From assembly GCA_003518475.1 (NCBI GenBank), contig DOYO01000023.1, positions 72,373-77,548 on the forward strand: a DNA stretch of 5,176 bases, in the 5' to 3' direction. Source of the DNA: Acholeplasmataceae bacterium. Its GTDB lineage: Bacteria > Bacillota_I > Bacilli_A > Acholeplasmatales > Acholeplasmataceae. This document shows positions 1 to 5,176 of the stretch, in pieces. The stretch's first letter is position 1. The number at the start of each line of letters is the position of its first letter. The notes beneath the pieces were generated by a model. That model searched no databases and was not told the DNA's origin. It saw only the letters and a program-made list of their open reading frames with translations. The translations under genes and the position numbers were made by a program.

Positions 1-394
1 GAAATTAGAAGAATTGATGGAAAAAATCAAGTCTCCGATCGTTGTCATCTCAGCGTTGACAAGACAAGCACTAGATACGTTGTTGAATGTCACCTTAGAA
101 GAGATGAAAAAGGCTCCAAAGGTCATTGAAACATTGGATGAAGAAGTAAAAAATTATACCTTTGAAGACACGAAGGCTCCCTTTATCATTACGAAGACTG
201 AAGAAGGATTCTCACTCACAGGCGATGCACTGAAAGTCTTGTTCGAAAGAACAGATTTCACCAAGGATGAAGGCGTGAAACGCTTTGCGAGACAGCTCAG
301 AGGCATGGGTGTCGATGAAGCGCTCCGTAAAGCGGGCGCGAAAGATAAAGATACCATCAACATCTTTGATTTCGAATTTGAATTTATTGAATAG
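1..394 (+). CDS. obg: Obg/CgtA GTPase, C-terminal part (5' truncated by window)
   Basis: This is the last 130 residues of the ribosome-associated GTPase Obg (CgtA/ObgE), which acts in late 50S subunit assembly and the stringent/stress response. The frame is open to the left edge (first full codon at base 2), so the TTG/ATG codons at 14-19 are internal and not the start. Fragment residues 16-22 (ISALTRQ) match the G5 motif that closes the GTPase fold. A charged linker follows (about 40-58), then the Obg-specific OCT domain (about 60-130), with FARQLRGMGVDEALRKAGAK and the typical acidic/aromatic end FEFEF. The N-terminal glycine-rich Obg fold and the P-loop lie outside the window. Family proteins are usually about 430 residues, so roughly 70% is missing because of the window edge, not because the gene is broken. 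It stops with TAG, directly in a terminator, and converges on the next gene. Confidence 0.95.
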   Translation, partial: KLEELMEKIKSPIVVISALTRQALDTLLNVTLEEMKKAPKVIETLDEEVKNYTFEDTKAPFIITKTEEGFSLTGDALKVLFERTDFTKDEGVKRFARQLRGMGVDEALRKAGAKDKDTINIFDFEFEFIE

Positions 395-419
395 GGACTT
401 CGGTCCTTATTTTTTTTTT
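393..419 (+). terminator. Rho-independent terminator of obg
   Basis: A 6-bp stem, 393-398 paired with 403-408 (AGGGAC / GTCCTT, one G-U pair), is closed by the very stable C(UUCG)G tetraloop (399-402). It is followed by A and then an unbroken run of ten T (410-419). The stem starts inside the obg TAG stop codon (392-394), so there is essentially no 3' untranslated spacer. Confidence 0.93.
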
Positions 420-426
420 ATTTAAG

Positions 427-454
427 ATAAAGAAAAAGGAAGATTGCTCTTCCT
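427..454 (-). terminator. Rho-independent terminator of the coiled-coil gene
   Basis: Read on the minus strand, a 7-bp perfect stem AGGAAGA / TCTTCCT (448-454 with 437-443) encloses a GCAA (GNRA-type) tetraloop and runs directly into TTTTCTTTATC. The hairpin begins two bases past the minus-strand TAG stop (455-457). It is separate from the obg terminator, whose stem on this strand is followed by no T-run, so each convergent gene has its own signal. Confidence 0.85.
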
Positions 455-3400
455 CTAGCTTAAATGCAGCATTTTGACTCTGAAATTATAACTCTTCTTC
501 AAGACTCTGATTTCCTTGTTCAACTCTCTATTTTGAGAAGAACGGGTGGTCGATGTGAAGCGTTTCAAGTGGAACTGGATGTTCTTTAAATCAGATTCAC
601 GTTTCTGGTTCATCGATTTAAGCGTGATTTCATGGATCTTGTTGCGTTCTGTATTGGTATCGATGGCCTTGATCATCTGTGACTCATAATGTTCGGTCTT
701 TTGATTGAAGAGCATTAAACTCTTTTCACGGCTGGTGGCATACTTCGTTAAGATGACCTGGTTTTTATTATCAATCGCTTCTTCTAAAGATAAATAATTC
801 TTGGTGAAGTTGAGCATGGTCGTATCAATTTGTGCGAGCGCTTTTTTATAAGCTTCTTCAAGCGCTAAAATCTTAGCTTCATGTTCGTTTGCGTACTGCT
901 GGGCAGAAGATTGAAGATTTTCATTCAAGAGTTTGAGTTCTTGGACCTGCTTGTCGGTGTTTTCACCGATTTGGGTCTCAAGAACCTTGATGATGCTCAT
1001 ATCGGAGATGACACTCTTTTCATAGCTGATCTTCTCTAATTCCAGTTTTTTCTTGACTTTCTCTTTTTGAACGGTGATTTGCCTGTTTTTATCATGTTCA
1101 CGCTTCTTGTGATCCTTGTGTGCGTTATTTAAAAGCGTTTCATGATTTTTATTCAAGCTCTTGATGAGTGAGAATGTAGATTTTTTGAAGCCCTTGATCA
1201 GGATTTCTTGTTCCTGTTGGTTGCTGTGATAGAAGGACAGCATCAAATTCAAGAAGGTTTGTTGATAAGTATTGGTATTTTTTTCAAAGACTAGGAAGTT
1301 TTTAGATAAACTCTTCAATTCCAAGTCAAGGAAGGAATCAGATACATAAACCTCATGGTTCAAGTGATCATAAAACTTGATGATTTCTTCAAAGTGGATT
1401 TTTAAGTCCATTGCGTACCGTTGATAAACGCCTTGGCTTTGATTTAAATACTTATAGAACAAGGATGCCTCTTGATGTTTGTCTTTTTCGAGTGTTGATT
1501 CAGAGATTTTTTGTTTTTGGACGATTTTTTCAATTTCCAAGTCTAGCGGAGATACTGAAGCGTGCTTCAAATCAATCGATTTTTCAATTCTGGCTAAATT
1601 TTGTTTGATGCGTTTGATTTCATGCTCATGATTGGAAAGCTGTTTTAAGTTTTCCTTGATGTCGTGATGTTTTGTTTCCGCTTTGGATTCATTGTTTTTC
1701 ATTTCAAAACCGGATTTTGTGAGTTGGTTGATGGAAAGATTGTTGCGTTCAAGCTCGGATTGATTGGAGAAGAACTGTTCTTCAAGCGCTTTGATATCTT
1801 TTTGGATATCTTCCTTCTTTTCATTAATCTTTGCGATTTCCTGCTCATAAAGATTCATCATATCCTCATGCTTGAGCATGTACTTATACCCTGTTAAGTC
1901 TTCAATTTTCTTGATATAGAATTCCTGGTCCAAAGATTGGAAATGTTCGAGCATCTGGATCGATGAGGAGAGCAATTCTTTAGAGAGGTTGATGAGCGTG
2001 GTTAAAACGCTTTTAAAGACTTCAGGATGTGATGGAAGATGATAAAGCTCGATAATCGCATCCCTGAATGAAACATTACGCGCATGAAACATCCGCATGA
2101 TGTCCATGAAGGCTTCCGTTTGAAATTGATTGAATTCTAGTTCATTTTCATATGTTTTTAACAGTTTGCTGGCTTTTTCAGCAGATAAGCGCTGTTGATT
2201 CTTATATTTGGCTTCATTGACGACAAACTCACGTTTTCTCTGTTCAGCCAAGGCTTCCTTCTTGATTAGGTCAAGCGCATATTTATTTTCGATATAGATG
2301 ATCTCTCGTTCAGATTCAATCACGTAAACTTCCTGATTCAAATTATTTTTGATCCATGTCTGTGATTTCTTTAAAAGCGCTTGATTGAGTTCGATTCTAA
2401 GTTCTTGTTCTGAAAGGGCATAATCTCTTTTCACCTTCGCCATTTCAAGCTCAAGCTGATTGGAAATATTTAAAACCTGGGTGTCAGCATAAAACAAAGC
2501 CTTCGCCTTGTCTCTTTCCAATTGGACATAGGCTTGATTCTTTTTAAGTTCATGTTCGAGCATCTGTTCTTGATGCTTGAAATAAGCAATCGCCTGATGG
2601 GCGTCGTTGCCTAAAAGGTTCAATTCGCGTTCCTGAACGGAAGCGCCGATGGAAAGCTGGAATTCTAATGGCAGAAGATCCTTGTTGTGGTTCAAAAGAA
2701 GAAGATCTTTCTGGTAGGTATAGTAAGCTTCCTGATGCTTAAGCTGGAGCTCGGATGTGCTTAGATTATGGTGAAAATTGAGTTCAATTTTAGCGAATTC
2801 CTGTTTCTTTTCATATTCGTAAAGTACTTTTTTCAATCTCCACTCATTGATTTCTCTTAAGTGCTGCTGATCCAAATTGAAAATCCTCTGCTGCATTTCA
2901 CGCTGTTTGTTTAAAATGTCCTTATTGGTGCGGATAATCTGCTTGTTGAGCTCGGAATCTTGATTATTTAATGCTCTGGTAAGCTGATGATTGGTTTTTT
3001 CTCGTTCATGCTCATCTTCCATCGATTTCATCGAATCACGCATTTCACGGGAAATAGAGAGCTTTTCTTTTTGGATAGTTTCTCTAAATGCAGAGAGTTT
3101 GCTGTTTAAAAGCGTGATGGCATCATTGGATTCATGGACAATTCTTTCCTTTTTAGACTCATAGGCAAGCTTTTGAACGTCAAAAATAACGTTCAGGCTA
3201 GTGAGTCTGTCGCTGAAGTTCTGGAGCGCTTTTTTCTGCGCTTCCTGATAGGATAGCTTCAGATTTTCAATTGCTTCCAAGATAGGTTTGATTCTTGTTT
3301 CATTATCCTTATCGATGAAGGTAAGCGCTTGTTGATGTTTCTTTTTGATTTCATTGATTTTTTTATTGAACTGTATGCTTAATTGAGAGTAGTTATTTTT

Positions 3401-4063
3401 GATATCTAGATAAATATCATCATTTTCTGTGGTGCTTTTTTGAGTATCGGTACGGATTAAACTGATTTTTAATGCATGATCATCTTCAAACCTTTTGATT
3501 TCTTCTTCAAGATCAGCCATGCGTTGATCATAAACTTCTTTAAGTTTGTTTGTAGCATCCGTTTTTTCGTCTTCAATTTCTGTCGAGGTTTCCTGGTATA
3601 GTTTTCTCGCTTCAATCATTAATTTCTGGATTTGGGCAAGCTCTCTTTTGGAATTGACATCAGCTTTAAACAGATCATCCGTGGATGTCTGGGTGGCTTG
3701 ATTGATTTTTTCTTCGATTTGTTCCAAGAGTGATTTGAAATTGATATTCAATTCATGTGTCTGACTGATCTTGGTTTTTTGGCTCTTTTCGACTTCAGCA
3801 TGATTTTTTTCAATCAGGATTTTTAAAGATCGTTGGAAATTATCGATGCTTTCTGCGTATGTTTTATTGATATTGATGCTTTTTTGAAGGTATTCAGCAT
3901 TTAATTTTTTATGTTTGTCGCTGATTTCAGCAAGAAACGGGTTGATATCACGTAAAAGAACTACCAATTTTTTTGAAATTGGCAGGTATTTTTTGTCGAC
4001 ACTCAGTTGTTGTTTCAAATCTGTCTCATAAGTTTTGAGATAATCGAACTTTAAGATATCCAT
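455..4063 (-). CDS. Very large coiled-coil protein of unknown function
   Basis: I do not recognise this family. The gene encodes 1202 residues from ATG (a GTG one codon earlier at 4066 is possible, but only 1 nt from AGGA, against 4 nt for the ATG). The protein is overwhelmingly Lys/Glu/Gln/Asn/Leu-rich and predicted helical. By eye it has 7 Pro (28, 42, 260, 465, 677, 680, 839), 7 Gly, 2 Trp (408, 570) and no Cys. Clear a/d heptads occur, e.g. hydrophobics at 743, 746, 753, 757, 760, 764 and at 816, 819, 823, 826, 830. A less coil-like, hydrophobic stretch lies at about 640-735, and the last about 45 residues are basic. I see no signal peptide, membrane helix, Walker A, Walker B or ABC signature, so it is probably a cytoplasmic structural or scaffold protein and not an SMC ATPase. 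It is monocistronic, with its own promoter and terminator, ending in TAG. The uninterrupted length argues that it is a functional gene. Confidence 0.9.
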   Translation of the reverse strand: MDILKFDYLKTYETDLKQQLSVDKKYLPISKKLVVLLRDINPFLAEISDKHKKLNAEYLQKSININKTYAESIDNFQRSLKILIEKNHAEVEKSQKTKISQTHELNINFKSLLEQIEEKINQATQTSTDDLFKADVNSKRELAQIQKLMIEARKLYQETSTEIEDEKTDATNKLKEVYDQRMADLEEEIKRFEDDHALKISLIRTDTQKSTTENDDIYLDIKNNYSQLSIQFNKKINEIKKKHQQALTFIDKDNETRIKPILEAIENLKLSYQEAQKKALQNFSDRLTSLNVIFDVQKLAYESKKERIVHESNDAITLLNSKLSAFRETIQKEKLSISREMRDSMKSMEDEHEREKTNHQLTRALNNQDSELNKQIIRTNKDILNKQREMQQRIFNLDQQHLREINEWRLKKVLYEYEKKQEFAKIELNFHHNLSTSELQLKHQEAYYTYQKDLLLLNHNKDLLPLEFQLSIGASVQERELNLLGNDAHQAIAYFKHQEQMLEHELKKNQAYVQLERDKAKALFYADTQVLNISNQLELEMAKVKRDYALSEQELRIELNQALLKKSQTWIKNNLNQEVYVIESEREIIYIENKYALDLIKKEALAEQRKREFVVNEAKYKNQQRLSAEKASKLLKTYENELEFNQFQTEAFMDIMRMFHARNVSFRDAIIELYHLPSHPEVFKSVLTTLINLSKELLSSSIQMLEHFQSLDQEFYIKKIEDLTGYKYMLKHEDMMNLYEQEIAKINEKKEDIQKDIKALEEQFFSNQSELERNNLSINQLTKSGFEMKNNESKAETKHHDIKENLKQLSNHEHEIKRIKQNLARIEKSIDLKHASVSPLDLEIEKIVQKQKISESTLEKDKHQEASLFYKYLNQSQGVYQRYAMDLKIHFEEIIKFYDHLNHEVYVSDSFLDLELKSLSKNFLVFEKNTNTYQQTFLNLMLSFYHSNQQEQEILIKGFKKSTFSLIKSLNKNHETLLNNAHKDHKKREHDKNRQITVQKEKVKKKLELEKISYEKSVISDMSIIKVLETQIGENTDKQVQELKLLNENLQSSAQQYANEHEAKILALEEAYKKALAQIDTTMLNFTKNYLSLEEAIDNKNQVILTKYATSREKSLMLFNQKTEHYESQMIKAIDTNTERNKIHEITLKSMNQKRESDLKNIQFHLKRFTSTTRSSQNRELNKEIRVLKKSYNFRVKMLHLS

Positions 4064-4071
4064 CACATCCT
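4064..4071 (-). promoter_or_regulatory. Ribosome binding site with overlapping start-stop, coiled-coil gene
   Basis: Minus strand AGGATGTG (4071 to 4064) differs by one base from AGGAGGTG and abuts the ATG at 4063. AGGA is 4 nt from this ATG and only 1 nt from the alternative GTG at 4066, which is why ATG is preferred. The site also contains ATG-TGA (4068-4063), a start codon followed at once by a stop that overlaps the real start codon. Confidence 0.5.
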
Positions 4072-4078
4072 ATAAAAT

Positions 4079-4087
4079 ATTATATCA
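4079..4087 (-). promoter_or_regulatory. Extended -10 promoter of the coiled-coil gene
   Basis: On the minus strand TGATATAAT (4087 down to 4079) is a perfect TATAAT with a TGn extension. No convincing -35 hexamer lies 16-18 bp upstream, as expected of extended -10 promoters. The predicted transcription start is around 4071-4073, only about 8-11 nt before the ATG at 4063, giving a very short leader that contains little more than AGGATGTG. The AT-richness of the spacer means a chance match cannot be excluded. Confidence 0.6.
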
Positions 4088-4105
4088 TAATAGAGAGATA
4101 TGATA
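4083..4105. repeat. 7-bp inverted repeat in the divergent promoter region
   Basis: TATCATA (4083-4089) and TATGATA (4099-4105) are perfect inverted copies separated by 9 bp (centre to centre 16 bp, about one and a half helical turns). The left arm overlaps the minus-strand extended -10 and the right arm overlaps the likely -35 region of the ruvA promoter, so a dimeric regulator bound here could touch both promoters. The arms are AT-rich and short, and a chance origin is quite possible. Confidence 0.35.
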
Positions 4106-4132
4106 GAAAAAACTCAGGAAAAATGCTATAAT
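4104..4132 (+). promoter_or_regulatory. ruvAB promoter
   Basis: A perfect TATAAT at 4127-4132 is preceded directly by TGC (4124-4126), making an extended -10. Seventeen bases upstream TAGAAA (4104-4109) matches 4 of 6 positions of TTGACA. Transcription would start near 4139, leaving a leader of about 27 nt before the ruvA GTG. I see no LexA (Bacillus DinR-type GAAC-N4-GTTC) box in the 100-bp region, so SOS control is not evident. Confidence 0.75.
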
Positions 4133-4154
4133 CAAAAGAAAAGAATAAAGGTAT

Positions 4155-4160
4155 GGTGAT
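4155..4160 (+). promoter_or_regulatory. Ribosome binding site of ruvA
   Basis: GGTGAT pairs with the 16S rRNA 3' end (ATCACC) and lies 5 nt before the GTG at 4166. The in-frame TGA at 4157-4159 sits inside this site, so no longer ruvA product is possible in this frame and the GTG start is fixed. The AAAGG at 4147-4151 is 14 nt from the GTG, too far to be the main site. Confidence 0.7.
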
Positions 4161-4165
4161 TTCAA

Positions 4166-4720
4166 GTGTACGCATATATCGATGGGACAATTACAGAGAT
4201 TAAACCGAGCTACATCGTGGTGGAAAATACTGGAATTGGTTATTTAATCATCTCTCCCAATCCTTATGGGTACCACATCAATGACTTGGTAAGAATCTAT
4301 ACGCATCACTATGTCAGAGAAGACATCAACAATCTTTATGGCTTCAAGAGTTTGGAAAGCAAAGAGCTGTTTATTCGCCTTATTGGCGTTTCCGGCATTG
4401 GTCCGAAAAGTGCGTTAAGCATTCTGGCATCAGATGCCATTAAAGATATTGTTTTCGCGATTGAAGAGGGAAATGTCAAATATTTAACGAAGTTCCCAGG
4501 CATCGGAATCAAGAGTGCGCAACAAATCATTTTGGATTTGAAAGGCAAGCTGATTGATGTTGCTGACGAGCTTGCTCCATCGAATGGCAATGATGTTGAA
4601 GATGCATTATCAGCACTTGGATATTCTAAATTGGAAATCAAAAAGGTCATGAAAAAAATCAACCCGGACCAACCTGTAGAAGTGATGATTAAAAGCGCTC
4701 TGCAAATGCTGATGAAGTAG
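4166..4720 (+). CDS. ruvA: Holliday junction branch migration protein RuvA
   Basis: RuvA binds four-way Holliday junctions as a tetramer and loads the RuvB motor for branch migration during recombination and fork repair. The 184-residue product is close to the family's usual length of about 190-205. Domain I (1-62) is the OB-fold, with the ENTGIGY loop (20-26) and REDINNLYGF (51-60). Glu52 and Asp53 align with the acidic pin Glu55/Asp56 of the E. coli protein. Domain II holds two helix-hairpin-helix motifs, GVSGIGPKSA (74-83) and FPGIGIKSAQQI (110-121). A short linker (about 131-142) leads to the RuvB-binding domain III (143-184), DVEDALSALGY onward. The start is GTG, set by an in-frame TGA three codons upstream, and the stop is TAG. 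ruvB follows after 10 bp in the same operon. Nothing essential is missing, so it should be functional. Confidence 0.97.
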   Translation: MYAYIDGTITEIKPSYIVVENTGIGYLIISPNPYGYHINDLVRIYTHHYVREDINNLYGFKSLESKELFIRLIGVSGIGPKSALSILASDAIKDIVFAIEEGNVKYLTKFPGIGIKSAQQIILDLKGKLIDVADELAPSNGNDVEDALSALGYSKLEIKKVMKKINPDQPVEVMIKSALQMLMK

Positions 4721-4723
4721 GTG
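4719..4723 (+). promoter_or_regulatory. Ribosome binding site of ruvB, overlapping the ruvA stop
   Basis: AGGTG at 4719-4723 lies 7 nt before the ruvB ATG (4731) and shares its first two bases with the ruvA TAG stop. Ribosomes finishing ruvA would end on the ruvB site, which suggests translational coupling of the two partners. Confidence 0.65.
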
Positions 4724-4730
4724 TATATTC

Positions 4731-5176
4731 ATGGATATCGATAGAATCATGACAGCTATGTCCATCAAAGAGGATGAGGATCAAACCTTACGCCCTCAAT
4801 CGCTTGATCAATACGTTGGTCAGGAGGATATCAAGGAAATGCTTGATATCTATATAAAAGCTGCTCTAAAGAGAAAAGAAGCGCTCGACCATATCCTGCT
4901 GTACGGTCCTCCAGGACTCGGCAAGACAACTCTCGCTCAGATTATCGCGAACGAACTTGGCGTACAAATCAAAATAACCAGTGGCCCAGCCATTGAAAGA
5001 AGCGGTGATTTAGCCGCTGTTTTAAGTTCTTTAAATCCTGGAGATGTCTTATTTATCGATGAAATCCACAGACTTCCAAGATTTGTTGAAGAAGTTCTAT
5101 ATGCAGCGATGGAAGATTATGTCTTGGATATCGTGATTGGAAAAGAACATGAATCCAGATCGATCAGAATCGATTT
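4731..5176 (+). CDS. ruvB: Holliday junction branch migration ATPase RuvB, N-terminal part (3' truncated by window)
   Basis: RuvB is the hexameric AAA+ motor that, loaded by RuvA, pumps DNA through Holliday junctions using ATP. The window holds the first 148 residues of a protein usually about 330-340 long. After a short variable N-terminus comes LRPQSLDQYVGQ (20-31), the usual start of the RuvB AAA+ domain. The Walker A motif is GPPGLGKTT (59-67, Lys65) and the Walker B motif is DVLFIDEIHRL (105-115, Asp110/Glu111). Between them is the family-typical TSGPAIERSGDLAAVL (83-98). VLYAAMEDY (122-130) and DIVIGK (133-138) are also characteristic. Sensor 1, the arginine finger and the winged-helix DNA-binding domain lie beyond the window. 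The ATG is favoured by the AGGTG 7 nt upstream, and no other start gives the full N-terminus. It is co-transcribed with ruvA. The frame is intact to the edge. Confidence 0.97.
   Translation, partial: MDIDRIMTAMSIKEDEDQTLRPQSLDQYVGQEDIKEMLDIYIKAALKRKEALDHILLYGPPGLGKTTLAQIIANELGVQIKITSGPAIERSGDLAAVLSSLNPGDVLFIDEIHRLPRFVEEVLYAAMEDYVLDIVIGKEHESRSIRID

Noticed and set aside
14..19. TTG-ATG near the left edge as a start for a 126-residue protein
   Set aside because: The frame is open to the window edge, and the residues before it continue the Obg GTPase domain up to the G5 motif, so this is an internal position of a truncated obg.
154..363. Minus-strand open frame within obg (similarly 4336-4662 within ruvA)
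   Set aside because: These are shadows of strongly conserved genes, with no recognisable product or signals of their own.
1411..1897. Plus-strand open frames (65 and 77 codons) inside the giant gene
   Set aside because: They lie antisense to a continuous 1202-codon frame, have Phe-rich composition typical of the complement of Lys/Glu codons, and lack good ribosome sites.
1047..3837. Internal duplication of the coiled-coil protein (e.g. an IEKNH stretch near residue 87 and LNKNH near 973, or a 35-residue periodicity at about 500-570)
   Set aside because: The matches are few and of the kind that low-complexity Lys/Glu/Leu coils give by chance. A self-alignment with composition correction would be needed to support it.
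455..4063. SMC, Rad50 or MukB-type ATPase
   Set aside because: There is no Walker A near the N-terminus, no LSGG-type signature and no Walker B near the C-terminus. The coiled-coil resemblance alone is not evidence of that family.
4067..4165. LexA/SOS box controlling ruvAB
   Set aside because: No GAAC-N4-GTTC or CTGT-type palindrome is visible in the intergenic region. The only inverted repeat has a different sequence.
4153..4203. A 16-codon ORF starting with ATG at 4153 and overlapping the ruvA start out of frame
   Set aside because: AAAGG is only 1 nt before this ATG, too close to act, and the GGTGAT site fits the ruvA GTG better. It is a possible but unsupported leader peptide.

Overview
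The window looks like a low-GC, Firmicutes- or Mollicutes-type chromosome, possibly Acholeplasma/Izemoplasma-like; that placement is inference. Support comes from AT-rich DNA, the closeness of obg to ruvAB (these also lie near each other in Bacillus), the Bacillus-like RuvA N-terminus and strong G-rich Shine-Dalgarno sites. Both Trp codons in the large gene are TGG, no reading frame contains TGA, and an in-frame TGA sits just before the ruvA start. The standard code (table 11) therefore fits, rather than the Mycoplasma/Spiroplasma code. All three visible stop codons are TAG.

Layout, left to right: (1) the 3' third of obg (plus strand), ending in a textbook C(UUCG)G-loop terminator; (2) a 60-bp convergent gap holding a second terminator for the opposite strand; (3) one very large minus-strand gene of about 1202 codons, covering 70% of the window and encoding a cysteine-free, almost Gly/Pro-free coiled-coil protein that I cannot assign to a family; (4) a divergent promoter region of about 100 bp with extended -10 elements on both strands and a 7-bp inverted repeat between them; (5) ruvA (complete, GTG start) followed after 10 bp by ruvB (cut by the window end).

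RuvA and RuvB form the Holliday-junction branch-migration motor and are clearly one operon. Obg is a ribosome-assembly and stress GTPase transcribed from outside the window. The giant coiled-coil gene is monocistronic, with its own promoter and terminator, so its neighbours say little about its function. It lacks a P-loop and ABC signature and is therefore not an SMC/Rad50 ATPase. It is the one truly unexplained element here and the best candidate for an undescribed structural or scaffold protein. There is no RNA gene, mobile element or CRISPR array that I can support, and no gene-free stretch longer than 100 bp.
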